Part shown: one piece after another, positions 1-9,038 of the stretch
How positions within the stretch are numbered: position 1 is the stretch's first letter
How the letters are laid out: every line of letters starts with the position of its first letter
Source of the DNA: Novipirellula aureliae
GTDB lineage: Bacteria; Planctomycetota; Planctomycetia; Pirellulales; Pirellulaceae
Assembly: GCF_007860185.1 (NCBI RefSeq)
Contig: NZ_SJPY01000006.1
Coordinates: 302,159 to 366,158 of the forward strand
Length of the DNA: 64,000 nt
Reading direction: 5' to 3'
Position numbers and translations under genes: made by a program
Notes under the pieces: model-generated
Databases searched by the model: none
Told to the model about the DNA's origin: nothing
Seen by the model: only the letters and a program-made list of their open reading frames with translations

Positions 1-154
1 TCCATGGCAATTTACCTAAAATGTGTTCTCTAAAACTCCCAGCCTTCCGGGCTGCACGTCTCCTATTGTAAATCCCATGTCAATTTGAGCCCAGGCCAAT
101 CTTCCCCACAAACCCGGTCATGCACCCTCTCGGATAGAGAAAACACTTTGACTC

Positions 155-183
155 TTGACATCCTGCACCCAAGTGGAGAGAAT
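155..183 (+). promoter_or_regulatory. Putative sigma-70 promoter of the feo operon
   Basis: A perfect TTGACA at 155-160 is followed after 17 bases by GAGAAT at 178-183, which matches TATAAT at four of six positions. It lies just upstream of the Fur-box-like palindrome and about 40 bases before feoA. This is inferred from sequence only. Confidence 0.45.
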
Positions 184-192
184 GGCCACTGC

Positions 193-207
193 TGAGACTC
201 ATTCTCA
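193..207 (+). promoter_or_regulatory. Fur-box-like operator before feoA
   Basis: The 15 bases TGAGACTCATTCTCA form a 7-1-7 inverted repeat with one imperfect pair, close to the core Fur consensus TGATAAT-N-ATTATCA. It sits about where transcription from the 155-183 promoter would start, so a bound Fur protein would block it. Control of feo operons by Fur is well known; binding here is inferred. Confidence 0.55.
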
Positions 208-225
208 ATAAAGGGGATTTTGTTT

Positions 226-480
226 GTGACCACACTTGACCAGCTAATGCCGGGACAATTCGGCCAAATTGTGCGTGTTGACGGGTTTGATTCCATCGCT
301 TCGCGACTTCGAGAGATGGGTTTTATCCCTGGGCAAGCAGTGCAATTCGTACAAACCGCTCCGCTTGGAGACCCGATGAGATGTTCGGTTCAGGGTAGTC
401 GGATCGCGGTTCGCTCGGGTGAAGCGCGTCGTGTTTACATCGAGCCAATTGTTAAGCCGTGTGTTGCGTCTCAATCTTAG
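226..480 (+). CDS. feoA: Ferrous iron transport protein A (FeoA)
   Basis: This small cytoplasmic protein of about 84 residues has an SH3-like fold and works with FeoB in ferrous iron uptake. It shows the family pattern: a Gln/Gly-rich start, then LREMGFIPGQ, then a stretch ending in SRIAVRSGEARRVYIEP. The GTG at 226 is preferred because AAGGGG at 211-216 lies nine bases before it; a TTG at 220 would be too close to that site. feoB follows 40 bases after the stop. The Fur-like palindrome at 193-207 suggests repression when iron is plentiful. Confidence 0.9.
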   Translation: MTTLDQLMPGQFGQIVRVDGFDSIASRLREMGFIPGQAVQFVQTAPLGDPMRCSVQGSRIAVRSGEARRVYIEPIVKPCVASQS

Positions 481-520
481 AAAGCACATTTAGGCGACAT
501 TTTTAGCAGGCCTTAAATAC

Positions 521-2827
521 ATGGCGAATTCCGCCGAACTGACTCGCTCCGACGCGACCGCAAAGCGTACCTTGCGTGTCGCTCTGGTAGGAAACCCTAA
601 TACGGGTAAGAGCACTCTGTTCAACGCCCTTGCTGGCATGAACGTCCGTACCGGCAATTATCCTGGCGTCACGATCGAAAAGAAGATTGGTCGCTGCAAC
701 GTTGGTTCCTATGATGTTGACTTAGTTGATTTGCCGGGCACCTATTCGATGGCACCGCGTTCGCCGGATGAATTGGTTGCCATCGAAGTTCTAACGGGTG
801 ACGCCAAACACGAGCCCGATGTTGATGTGATTGTTTGCGTGGTCAATGCGACGCTTCTTCAGCGAAATTTGTTCCTGTTCAGTCAAATTGTCGAGCTCGG
901 AAAGCCGACTATCTTAGCACTGAACATGAGTGATGCGGCGGAAGCGCGTGGGATCGCGATCGATGCCGATCAGCTATCGAAAAATTTAGGCGTCCGCGTT
1001 GTCGCAACGAGTGCATCGAAACGAAACGGAATCTCCGAGCTCAAAGAAGCGATTCAATGCGAATTAGATCACCGAGACGACAATCAATCGGTAGTGGCTG
1101 GACGCAAACGTCCTTTGCCTGCGGAGTTCTATGTTGTTTGCGATGAGCTTCGCAAAGAGCTGATGGAGCGGGCATGTACGACTGGCCAAAATCCGATTGG
1201 CAATTCGAAGAACGATCAAAATTTGGTACCCGATCAATACTTGATCGAGCGGATGCTGCTCGACCGTGGTGGAGAAGCGGAACGCCGTTCGGTGCGCCGA
1301 CTTGGCGCTGCGGTTTTGCCAGCGATCTCAGCGGCGCGAGAAAAATTGGCGACGCTACTTGGGGATTCAACGGAACTGGAGTGCAGTGCTCGTTATGCTT
1401 GGGCAGCGAATCACTTGGATGGCGTCGTCACACAGACCCGCGCGAAACCTCACAGTGCGACCGATTGGCTCGATGCAATTTTGACGCACCGTCTCGTTGG
1501 CATGGTTTGCTTCTTCGCAATCATGTTCATTATCTTTCAATGCATCTATTCGTTCTCATCGTTGCCGATGGATTTGATTGATGCGTCGACGGGGGCGGTA
1601 TCGGATCTTGTCACGTCCTCTGTCGGGCCTGGGATGCTACGTAGTTTGTTGGTCGATGGCGTGATTGCTGGTGTCGGTGGTGTGTTGATCTTTTTGCCCC
1701 AAATCGTGTTGCTCTTCTTCTTCTTAGCGATTCTAGAAGATTGCGGTTACATGTCGCGTGCGGCATTCTTGGTTGACCGAGTGATGGTCACGTTTGGGCT
1801 CAGCGGCAAATCATTTTTACCATTGATGAGTTCGTTTGCCTGTGCGGTCCCTGGGATCATGGCCACGCGAGTGATTGAGAACCGCCGCGACCGCTTTGCG
1901 ACGATTATGGTCGCACCCTTGATGAGTTGTAGTGCTCGTCTACCTGTCTACCTGTTGCTGATCGGTGCCTTTGTCCCCGCGACAAGCATGGCAGGAGGCT
2001 GGGTATCGACACAGCCACTGGTATTGATGGCCATGTATTTCGTTGGAGTCGTTGTTGCGATTCCCATTGCATGGTTACTGAAGAAAACGCTTTTAAGAGG
2101 CGAGGTGGCTCCCTTTGTATTGGAGCTTCCCGATTACAAAGTGCCATCGGTGCGGGTTGTTTTTTCACGTGTCTGGGAAGCGGGCCGCGAATTTGTTGTC
2201 CGTGCAGGCACTTTGATTTTCGCAGCATCGATCTTGATCTGGTTCGCAGGCTATTGGCCGGGCGATCATTCCCGGCAATTCGAAGTTCAACGAGAAATCG
2301 AATCGATCGCAGCATTGGACGGTTCCAATTCAGAAGGTTCTGATGCCGAACGGCAAGCTACGACACTTGAAGAGCTTGAAGAGGAGCATCGTCGGCTGAG
2401 TTCTTCCCTTTTAGAGAACAGCGCACTCGGCATGATTGGACGCGGGATCGAGCCGGTCGTTGAACCGCTTGGTTGGGACTGGCGAATCGGGGTCGGTGCG
2501 GTCGCAAGCTTTCCCGCCCGCGAAGTGATCATCGCAACGCTTGGGACGATCTACTCACTTGGGGGCGAGGTCGATGAACAGGACGACGGATTGATCGCTG
2601 CGATGCGAGCGTCGAAGTGGCCCGATGGACGCCCCGTTTTCACGGTCCCCGTCGCGTTGTCAATCATGGTGTTCTTTGCGCTTTGCGCACAATGTGTCAG
2701 CACCCTTTTCGTGATCAAGCGAGAAACGAATTCCTGGTTTTGGCCCGTCCTAAGTTTTTCCTACATGACAGTACTCGCATACGTGGGCGCATTCGTAACG
2801 TATCAAGTCGGAACGCGATTCTTTTAG
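521..2827 (+). CDS. feoB: Ferrous iron transporter FeoB
   Basis: This is the inner-membrane ferrous iron permease with an N-terminal GTPase domain. The 768-residue length is normal. G-motifs are visible: GNPNTGKS at residues 24-31, the DLPGTYS G3 motif, and the NMSD G4 motif. A helical spacer leads to a polytopic membrane core from about residue 325, with gate regions such as CAVPGIMATR and SFPAREVIIATLGTIYSLGG. A charged coiled insert (about residues 590-630) lies between membrane segments. It is the middle gene of feoA-feoB-small Cys protein, and the next gene starts 15 bases after the stop. Confidence 0.96.
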   Translation: MANSAELTRSDATAKRTLRVALVGNPNTGKSTLFNALAGMNVRTGNYPGVTIEKKIGRCNVGSYDVDLVDLPGTYSMAPRSPDELVAIEVLTGDAKHEPDVDVIVCVVNATLLQRNLFLFSQIVELGKPTILALNMSDAAEARGIAIDADQLSKNLGVRVVATSASKRNGISELKEAIQCELDHRDDNQSVVAGRKRPLPAEFYVVCDELRKELMERACTTGQNPIGNSKNDQNLVPDQYLIERMLLDRGGEAERRSVRRLGAAVLPAISAAREKLATLLGDSTELECSARYAWAANHLDGVVTQTRAKPHSATDWLDAILTHRLVGMVCFFAIMFIIFQCIYSFSSLPMDLIDASTGAVSDLVTSSVGPGMLRSLLVDGVIAGVGGVLIFLPQIVLLFFFLAILEDCGYMSRAAFLVDRVMVTFGLSGKSFLPLMSSFACAVPGIMATRVIENRRDRFATIMVAPLMSCSARLPVYLLLIGAFVPATSMAGGWVSTQPLVLMAMYFVGVVVAIPIAWLLKKTLLRGEVAPFVLELPDYKVPSVRVVFSRVWEAGREFVVRAGTLIFAASILIWFAGYWPGDHSRQFEVQREIESIAALDGSNSEGSDAERQATTLEELEEEHRRLSSSLLENSALGMIGRGIEPVVEPLGWDWRIGVGAVASFPAREVIIATLGTIYSLGGEVDEQDDGLIAAMRASKWPDGRPVFTVPVALSIMVFFALCAQCVSTLFVIKRETNSWFWPVLSFSYMTVLAYVGAFVTYQVGTRFF

Positions 2828-2842
2828 GGGAGTATTTCAGAC

Positions 2843-3040
2843 ATGGATCATTGGCAACCCATTATCGCGATCCTGATCGTATCACTTGCTGCATTTTGGA
2901 TTTCCCGGCATCTCGTTCGAACGGTTCGCCGTGGGCTGAAGGGACAACCGACCGGCTGCGGAACGTGTTCCATGAACCAAGCGAATAAGAAAGAAAACAA
3001 ATTGGTTCAGTTGGGCTCGAAGGCGAAGTCTGACACGTAG
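2843..3040 (+). CDS. Small FeoB-associated Cys-rich membrane protein
   Basis: This 65-residue protein has one N-terminal membrane helix (about residues 6-24), a basic stretch and a short GCGTCS motif with two cysteines. Small membrane proteins with a Cys pair often follow feoB and are named FeoB-associated Cys-rich membrane proteins; they may bind iron or take the place of FeoC. The tail is basic and polar. It starts 15 bases after feoB and stops two bases before the convergent gene at 3043, so it is very likely the last gene of the feo operon. The molecular role is not established. Confidence 0.8.
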   Translation: MDHWQPIIAILIVSLAAFWISRHLVRTVRRGLKGQPTGCGTCSMNQANKKENKLVQLGSKAKSDT

Positions 3041-3042
3041 CC

Positions 3043-3771
3043 CTACCGGCGAGCCTGCTGGATGAAGAGTGTCGTGGTTAAAGCGATGGCAGCAACTGCG
3101 CTTTGAGGTGTCCAGCATAAAAAGATTCCCATCATGACTTTGTCGAATTCCATCCCCAAACGAATTCCAACCGCAATCGCAACCGCGATCAGCATCAATG
3201 CCGACGGCGTGATGATGGCAACTCGCCGCTGCCACGATAGACGGCGTGGCAACATCGCGATGGCGACTAAACAAATCGGACCAAGTGAGTAGATCGCCAG
3301 CAGTGTCTCGGGACGGGCGGCCACCTTCACTGCAATCGCTACGAAGACGGCACATAGCGTCGTGACAATCAATAACCCCAATAAACTGAACTGGATCGGC
3401 CGTTTCGATTCCTCTGCGGCTTCAATTTCAAAGTCTTCAACCAACCGGTTGAGCCTATCGCGATGACGAGCGACAACGACTCCTAAAATCGAGCCAAGCG
3501 AAACGGCTACCAGAACGTTTAAAAATAGCATCGGATAGTCGGCGTAGAATCCATTGTATGTGTTGCCTGCTTCCCAGACAACAAATGGAAATCCGATTGC
3601 TTCGTCATTCGATTCCGCTTCCCCAATCAAGTTGCCCCAATCACTTGAACGAACAAAATAGGATAGCGCATTGACGACGGCGACGAGCAACATGCCCACG
3701 GCGGTGCCACGAGCGAACCAGCGAAATCGTGTGCCGCCAAACGTTCTCTGGGAAGCTTGATCGGTTGCCAT
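3043..3771 (-). CDS. Polytopic membrane protein, unknown function
   Basis: The protein is about 242 residues if the ATG at 3771 is used. An upstream in-frame extension to 3975 runs through GC-rich hairpins and is low-complexity, so it is unlikely to be coding. There are about six hydrophobic segments: residues 23-41, 80-100, 130-150, 160-175, 188-207 and 215-235. A charged loop (HRDRLNRLVEDFEIEAAEESKRP) separates the second and third. The IQFSLLGLLIVTTLCAVFVAIA-like segment resembles a membrane motif common in planctomycete hypothetical proteins. It converges with the feo operon. No function can be assigned. Confidence 0.65.
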   Translation of the reverse strand: MATDQASQRTFGGTRFRWFARGTAVGMLLVAVVNALSYFVRSSDWGNLIGEAESNDEAIGFPFVVWEAGNTYNGFYADYPMLFLNVLVAVSLGSILGVVVARHRDRLNRLVEDFEIEAAEESKRPIQFSLLGLLIVTTLCAVFVAIAVKVAARPETLLAIYSLGPICLVAIAMLPRRLSWQRRVAIITPSALMLIAVAIAVGIRLGMEFDKVMMGIFLCWTPQSAVAAIALTTTLFIQQARR

Positions 3772-4266
3772 GTTTGTTATCGGTGGATGATGGTTGGCTT
3801 TGGGGGTAATCGGTAAGAGTGCTTCGTTATCGACACTGAGGCTGCGAGCACGGCAAAAATTTGATCCGGAGAGCATCTCAAAAGGTAGCCTTGTTGTACC
3901 TCCCCCGACGCAGCCGGGGGAGGTCGAGCGATGCCATTTAGACATTCGCGAGGGAGGGGGGCCTGCAGGATTCACATCGTGTAGGCCCCCTCCCGAACGG
4001 CGGCTCGGACGCCGCGTTCGAACTCCCCCAAGCTCCGCTCGGGAGAGGTTGGAAAGTTAGTGCGAACGTGGCGAGCCCGTCGGGGCATTATGCCTCGTTG
4101 AGGCGTCCTGCCACAAGAGATAGCAGGCTGCGACGTCGGAAACACCGGAAAAACCGAGTGAATCAGCGTTTTTTCCTGTTTGGCATTCTGTGTGCTTAAG
4201 GCTTGGTGTCATTGCGATTCTGCAATGACCTTTAGGAACAATCACTCAAAATGGGAAATCGAATCC
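3772..4266. other. Intergenic region with GC-rich hairpins
   Basis: No convincing gene is seen. The region holds a perfect 10-bp-stem hairpin at 3898-3924 (arms ACCTCCCCCG and CGGGGGAGGT) and a larger one at 3952-3994 (arms GGGAGGGGGGCCT and AGGCCCCCTCCC, with one bulge). A third C-rich and G-rich stretch runs to 4050. This looks like a planctomycete intergenic repeat rather than a gene. Promoters for both flanking divergent genes should lie here but none is clear. Confidence 0.6.
3898..3994. repeat. Pair of GC-rich inverted repeats
   Basis: Two adjacent hairpins, at 3898-3924 and 3952-3994, are built from runs of C and G (CCTCCCCCG/CGGGGGAGG and GGGAGGGG/CCCCTCCC types). Neither is followed by a T-run, so they do not look like simple intrinsic terminators. 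Confidence 0.6.
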
Positions 4267-5871
4267 ATGGAAACCAAGAATGCTAATACGAACGGCTCTT
4301 CGAAGCAGCCAAAACCTCGATGGTATCGGGCCACGTTGGGAATCGCTGCGTCGGCAGCATTGATTGCCGGTGTTGCGATTTCCGGTGCCACGTTTGTCAG
4401 CGCCGACCAAGCGGTGAAGAATCCTTTGGCGGATCTGTCGCCACAGCAAGCGGCGGCGATTGAATCGGCTCAATCGCTGTCGAGTGCTTTTCGCACCGTT
4501 TCCAGCCGAGTGTTGCCAGCGGTGGTCGCTATCGAAAACCGACCGGCAGTCGCTGCTATGACAAAGCAAAAAGTACAACCTTCGAGCGAACCGTTTGGCG
4601 GGCAGAATCCGTTCAAAGGGACACCATTTGAAGATATGTTTAACGACGGAACGTTCAATGGTCGACGCTTCCAAATGCCGCCAAACATGGAGCCACCGAG
4701 CGGCTCTCGGCCAAGTGCCGGTATCGGTTCTGGCGTCATCATCGATCCGTCTGGGATTATCTTGACGAACAATCATGTCGTTGCGGGTGGCGGCGAAGTG
4801 ATCGTGCGGACTCAAGATGGACGCGAGTTCGTGGCGACGGATGTATGGACGGATCCAAAGACGGATGTGGCCGTTGTCAAAATCGAAAATGCAACGGACT
4901 TGGTGGCTGCCGTGATGGGCGATAGTGATCAAGTCGAAATCGGTGATTGGGTACTCGCCCTGGGGCAACCGTTTGGTTTGGAAAGCACCGTTACAGCCGG
5001 AATCATCAGTGCCAAGCATCGTGGCATTGGCATTGCTGACCGCGAAAACTTTCTGCAAACCGATGCTGCAATCAATCCGGGCAACAGTGGTGGACCGCTT
5101 GTCAATCTTCGTGGCGAGATTGTCGGGATCAACACCGCGATTCACTCGCGAAGCGGTGGCAATGAAGGGATTGGCTTTGCCGTTCCAAGTAACTTGGCCA
5201 ATTGGGTGAGCGATCAACTGCTCAATAGTGGCACCGTGAAGCGTGCTTATTTGGGCGTTGGCATCCAACCGGTTACACAAGATATTGCCAAGCAGCTTAG
5301 CGTGAAGCCTCGCGGTGGCGTCGTCGTTACCGATGTCTTCGAGGGTACGCCAGCCGAAAAGGCAGGTCTCAAGTCGGGTGATGTGATCGTGCGTTTTAAT
5401 GACCAAGCGGTTTCGAGTCCACAGGCTCTACAACTGATTGTCGAACGTGGTGCGATTGGACGTGAACAGACGATCGAAGTCATGCGAGACGGTAAATCGG
5501 TGATGTTGAAATTTGTGGCTGAAGAACAAACCTCCGATTTCGCATCCGCTGATGCGAAGGATTCACAACGCGAAGGGAAGCGTCTCGAAAATCTCGGTTT
5601 GGAGATCGCACCGGTTGACGCGGAGGTTGCCAAGCAACTCGGCGTGGAAGGGAACAGCGGAGTCGTTATCACGATGGTTGCCGATGGCAGCCCAGCGGAT
5701 GATGCAGGGTTGAAACCCGGGATGTTGATCACCCAAGTGGATCGTCAGTCAGTCGAATCGGTGGCCGATTTTGAGGCTGCGATCAAGCAGAACCGTGAGC
5801 AGAAAAAGGGAGGCGTTTTGCTGCTTGTCCGCACGGAAGCCGGTTCTAAATTTGTGGTCATTAAGTCATAA
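4267..5871 (+). CDS. htrA: HtrA/DegP-family periplasmic serine protease with two PDZ domains
   Basis: This envelope quality-control protease degrades or refolds damaged exported proteins. The ATG at 4267 gives 534 residues and a proper N-terminal membrane or signal segment (ATLGIAASAALIAGVAISGA); the upstream in-frame ATG at 4180 adds only an unlikely leader. The catalytic triad is visible: His170 in TNNHVV, Asp200 in KTDVAVV and Ser274 in NPGNSGGPL. Two PDZ domains follow, the first with YLGVGIQPV and the second ending near the C-terminus. A strong intrinsic terminator follows at 5900-5929. It is monocistronic by position. Confidence 0.93.
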   Translation: METKNANTNGSSKQPKPRWYRATLGIAASAALIAGVAISGATFVSADQAVKNPLADLSPQQAAAIESAQSLSSAFRTVSSRVLPAVVAIENRPAVAAMTKQKVQPSSEPFGGQNPFKGTPFEDMFNDGTFNGRRFQMPPNMEPPSGSRPSAGIGSGVIIDPSGIILTNNHVVAGGGEVIVRTQDGREFVATDVWTDPKTDVAVVKIENATDLVAAVMGDSDQVEIGDWVLALGQPFGLESTVTAGIISAKHRGIGIADRENFLQTDAAINPGNSGGPLVNLRGEIVGINTAIHSRSGGNEGIGFAVPSNLANWVSDQLLNSGTVKRAYLGVGIQPVTQDIAKQLSVKPRGGVVVTDVFEGTPAEKAGLKSGDVIVRFNDQAVSSPQALQLIVERGAIGREQTIEVMRDGKSVMLKFVAEEQTSDFASADAKDSQREGKRLENLGLEIAPVDAEVAKQLGVEGNSGVVITMVADGSPADDAGLKPGMLITQVDRQSVESVADFEAAIKQNREQKKGGVLLLVRTEAGSKFVVIKS

Positions 5872-5899
5872 TTGACAGGTGTGACGTTGTTTCGAAATG

Positions 5900-5929
5900 C
5901 CACAGCCTCCTTTGAGGCTGTGGTTTTTT
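5900..5929 (+). terminator. Rho-independent terminator after htrA
   Basis: A perfect 10-bp stem (CCACAGCCTC / GAGGCTGTGG) with a four-base loop is followed directly by TTTTTT. It is located 28 bases after the protease stop codon. Confidence 0.9.
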
Positions 5930-5972
5930 CCGCTCAGAAGCCACTTAAAACAAAACAGTAGACATAGAAACC

Positions 5973-7454
5973 ATGCGATTGGCTGCGAAACTGATCCTAC
6001 TTTTCCTTGGCGGATTGCTACTCATTGTTGGCTTGTTTGCATATTTGACGATCCAACAAGACCGGCGCCTCGCCTTGGCCGAACACGAACGTTACGCTGC
6101 CGATATCGCAGCAACACTCCGTCCATCATTGCATGATGCATCGCAGTCGGGAAATCCGAATGATCTGCAACAAATGATGATTCAATCTACAGCCCGAGTG
6201 CGGCATACGCGAATCCGCTTGGTCGAAATTGATGGAAACGGCCAAATGGATCAATCGAGCTATCGGCAGCCATCGGTTCCTCGCAGCATGATTGTGACGA
6301 CTTCCGAAGTGACGACCATTCGCATGCCCAATCCGAGCGGCGACAATATGCTTTACACCTACGTGCCTCTCGACCCAAGCGATGCCAACGTTGGCAAAAA
6401 GGAGAGCCTTGAAATCGCTGCTCCCGATACGCAAGAGAGCGAACGAATTCGGCGATCGATGTATTCATCGATACTCGCTTTGCTCGGCGTTGCATCATTG
6501 GCGGGTGGCGTTGTTTGGATTGGAGGAGTTGCGATGGTCGGGCGTCCACTAAGCCGGCTGGTCGCAAAGGTCGACCGGGCGGGCCAAGGCGACTTTGGTG
6601 ATCCGATCGAAGTGAAGTCAAAGGATGAACTTGGCGGTTTGGCCATTGCCGTCAATCGGATGTGCGAGCAGCTCGAGTCTCAGAGAACTCGCATCGCTAC
6701 CGAAATGGAATCACGGCTTGAGACGGTTGAACAGCTTCGCCATTCCGATCGACTCAGCAGTGTAGGCCGTTTGGCGGCAGGCATCGCTCATGAAATCGGG
6801 ACCCCCCTTAACGTGATCGGCGGTCGTGCTGAACTAATCGGATCGGGGCAATTGTCCGAGCAAGCGATTGCGGAGAGCGCGAAAGCGATTCAATCGGAGA
6901 CAAAGCGGATCACAAAAACAATTCGAGAACTACTCGATTTCGCCAGACAAAGCGTTCCCAATCGAAAAATTCAATCAATTGTAGATCTCGCGAAACAAAC
7001 CGTCGACCTAGCTCGTCCATTGGCAGCGAAGGAGAGAATCGAGCTTTCGCTTCATTCGCCGCAACAAGAGCTAACGGTAGAAATTGATGAGAGTCAAATT
7101 CAACAAGTCGTTATGAATTTAATCGTCAACGCGATCCACAGTATCAAAGATAACCCGGCGGCCAACGAGGGCGCCATTGACGTCTATGTTGGCAACGCCC
7201 CAAGCTCCGGGAAAATCCCCGAATGTCGGACCATTGCCGTTTCCGACAATGGGATCGGAATGAATGAGGAGACGAAAACCCATATCTTTGAGCCGTTCTT
7301 TACGACGAAAGAGCAAGGCCGTGGGACAGGACTTGGATTGTCGATCTCACACGGGATTGTAAAAGAGCATGGTGGTTGGATCGATGTGGAAAGCACCCCG
7401 AATCGCGGCAGTCGCTTTACTGTATACTTACCAGTTGGAAACGAGGTTTCCTAG
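5973..7454 (+). CDS. Membrane sensor histidine kinase (HAMP-HisKA-HATPase)
   Basis: This 493-residue sensor kinase is the likely partner of the NtrC-type regulator just downstream. It has an N-terminal membrane helix (about 9-28), an extracytoplasmic sensor region of some 135 residues, a second helix (about 166-188), then HAMP. The HisKA domain carries the phosphorylated His273 in AAGIAHEIGTPLNV. The ATPase domain has the N box (NLIVNAIHSI), G1 (VSDNGIGM), F box (FEPFFTTK) and G2 (GTGLGLSI). Its type (HEIGTPLNVI) is that of NtrB/ZraS-like kinases paired with sigma-54 activators. The signal is unknown. Confidence 0.93.
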   Translation: MRLAAKLILLFLGGLLLIVGLFAYLTIQQDRRLALAEHERYAADIAATLRPSLHDASQSGNPNDLQQMMIQSTARVRHTRIRLVEIDGNGQMDQSSYRQPSVPRSMIVTTSEVTTIRMPNPSGDNMLYTYVPLDPSDANVGKKESLEIAAPDTQESERIRRSMYSSILALLGVASLAGGVVWIGGVAMVGRPLSRLVAKVDRAGQGDFGDPIEVKSKDELGGLAIAVNRMCEQLESQRTRIATEMESRLETVEQLRHSDRLSSVGRLAAGIAHEIGTPLNVIGGRAELIGSGQLSEQAIAESAKAIQSETKRITKTIRELLDFARQSVPNRKIQSIVDLAKQTVDLARPLAAKERIELSLHSPQQELTVEIDESQIQQVVMNLIVNAIHSIKDNPAANEGAIDVYVGNAPSSGKIPECRTIAVSDNGIGMNEETKTHIFEPFFTTKEQGRGTGLGLSISHGIVKEHGGWIDVESTPNRGSRFTVYLPVGNEVS

Positions 7455-7544
7455 TGGATCGTGTTGAGGATCCCCATGCAAAGTATTCCGACGAGGATCT
7501 TGTTAAAGATTCTCTTGCACCCGGATCTTTAACAGGATCCACTA
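7452..7544. repeat. Palindromic intergenic element, copy 1 (expanded)
   Basis: This stretch is bounded by AGTGGATC near 7453 and GATCCAC near 7536. Inside, 7493-7541 is a full copy of the GGATCTTGTTAAAGAT...ATCTTTAACAGGATCC palindrome found at three other sites in the window (17179, 28867, 42746). A second, degenerate left half (GTGGATCGTGTTGAGGATCC, 7454-7473) precedes it, so this copy appears internally expanded. It begins at the kinase stop codon and ends 23 bases before the regulator start, so it is probably transcribed within the operon. Confidence 0.75.
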
Positions 7545-7566
7545 CAAAAGCAGATGCGAACAAGTG

Positions 7567-8916
7567 ATGAACGAAGGGCGAATTCTAGTCGTTGACGACG
7601 AAAAGAGTATGTGCGAACTAATCGAAGCGGCGCTGCAAATGCGAGGTTTCGAAACGGTATCGTCTCAATCGGCCAGCGACGCGATGGGGAGATTTCGCGA
7701 ATCCGAGTTCGACGTGGTCTTAACCGATGTGCGAATGCCAGGCGAATCGGGATTACAGCTCTGTCAACAGTTGTGTTCGCTTCGTCCCGATGTCCCGGTT
7801 GTCGTGATGACAGCGTTTGGAAGTATGGAAACGGCGGTGGCTGCCATTCGTAGCGGCGCCTACGACTTTATCACCAAACCTGTCGAGATGGAGGTGCTTG
7901 CCATTGCGCTCGCCCGGGCGGTAGAAAAACGGCGGTTGTCAAACCAAATTCGTCTGTTGAAGCAAGCTGCCGAGGGACGCAATACGGCAGACGAATTGCT
8001 TGGTGAAAGCGAGCCGATGAAGCGATTGACCGATCAGTTGATCCGTGTTTCACCAACCGGCACGTCGATTTTGATCACGGGTGAAAGTGGGACCGGCAAA
8101 GAATTGGTCGCTCGATCAATCCATCAACGCAGCCCTCGAGCAAAGCGTCCGTTCGTGGCTGTCAATTGTGCGGCATTGTCGGAATCACTGCTGGAAAGCG
8201 AGTTGTTCGGTCACGCCAAAGGGGCATTCACCGATGCTCGAAGTGAGCGGCGTGGTTTATTTCTCGAAGCAGAAGGAGGGACGCTATTGCTCGATGAGAT
8301 TGGTGACATGCCGATGGCGATGCAGGTAAAACTGCTAAGAACGCTAGAGGAAAATCGATTGCGTCCGGTTGGCGGTGATCGCGAGATCGAGTTCGATGTG
8401 CGCGTACTCGCCGCAACCCATCGTGATTTAGAATTGGCCGTCGAAGAGGGGCGTTTTCGTCAAGACTTGTTCTACCGAATCAACGTCATTCAATTGCATT
8501 TGCCAGCCCTGCGTGCTCGCGGAGTCGATATTTTGAAGTTGGCGATTCACTTCGTTGATCGGTTTGCCAAACATGCGAACAAGCCGATCTCGGGAATCGC
8601 CGAACCAGCCGCCGAAAAACTGCTCAGCTATGCTTGGCCAGGCAACGTGCGCGAGCTGCGAAATGTTATCGAACGAGCGGTCGCATTGACTCGCTACAAT
8701 ACAATCACGCTCGAAGATTTGCCTGAGAAAATACGCGACTACAAGAGTAAGACCGTTTTTATCGGCGGTGATGATCCGACGGAACTCGTTTCCTTAGAAC
8801 AGGTGGAATCGCGTTACGTCGAACACGTTCTTGATGCGGTGAATCAAAACCGAACTCTGGCAGCTCAGGTGCTAGGGATTGATCGCAAAACGCTATACCG
8901 AAAACTGAAAGATTAG
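7567..8916 (+). CDS. NtrC-family sigma-54-type response regulator (GAFTDA variant)
   Basis: This 449-residue regulator has a receiver domain with phosphoacceptor Asp54 (VVLTDVRMPG), an AAA+ domain with Walker A GESGTGKE and Walker B-like LLLDEIGD, an arginine-finger region (RFRQDLFYRINV), and a C-terminal Fis-type helix-turn-helix ending LGIDRKTLYRKLKD. The sigma-54 contact loop reads GAFTDA instead of GAFTGA, so its interaction with sigma-54 may differ. The ATG at 7567 follows a GTG at 7564 in frame; the ATG is preferred. It is probably phosphorylated by the kinase encoded just upstream. Confidence 0.93.
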   Translation: MNEGRILVVDDEKSMCELIEAALQMRGFETVSSQSASDAMGRFRESEFDVVLTDVRMPGESGLQLCQQLCSLRPDVPVVVMTAFGSMETAVAAIRSGAYDFITKPVEMEVLAIALARAVEKRRLSNQIRLLKQAAEGRNTADELLGESEPMKRLTDQLIRVSPTGTSILITGESGTGKELVARSIHQRSPRAKRPFVAVNCAALSESLLESELFGHAKGAFTDARSERRGLFLEAEGGTLLLDEIGDMPMAMQVKLLRTLEENRLRPVGGDREIEFDVRVLAATHRDLELAVEEGRFRQDLFYRINVIQLHLPALRARGVDILKLAIHFVDRFAKHANKPISGIAEPAAEKLLSYAWPGNVRELRNVIERAVALTRYNTITLEDLPEKIRDYKSKTVFIGGDDPTELVSLEQVESRYVEHVLDAVNQNRTLAAQVLGIDRKTLYRKLKD

Positions 8917-9038
8917 TGCAGCCAATTTTGCCAAGGAAAAAACAGCTCTTTCAAAACGGTCACATGCTTTTCACCAAATGGAATGAGGACGATCAAGGTC
9001 TACTCCCGTTCGCGATGAACGAAAACACCTTGCCGCCC

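Noticed and set aside
4246-5406. 386-residue minus-strand frame opposite the HtrA gene
   Set aside because: It lies fully antisense to a protease with an intact catalytic triad and PDZ domains; its own translation is basic and shows no domain.
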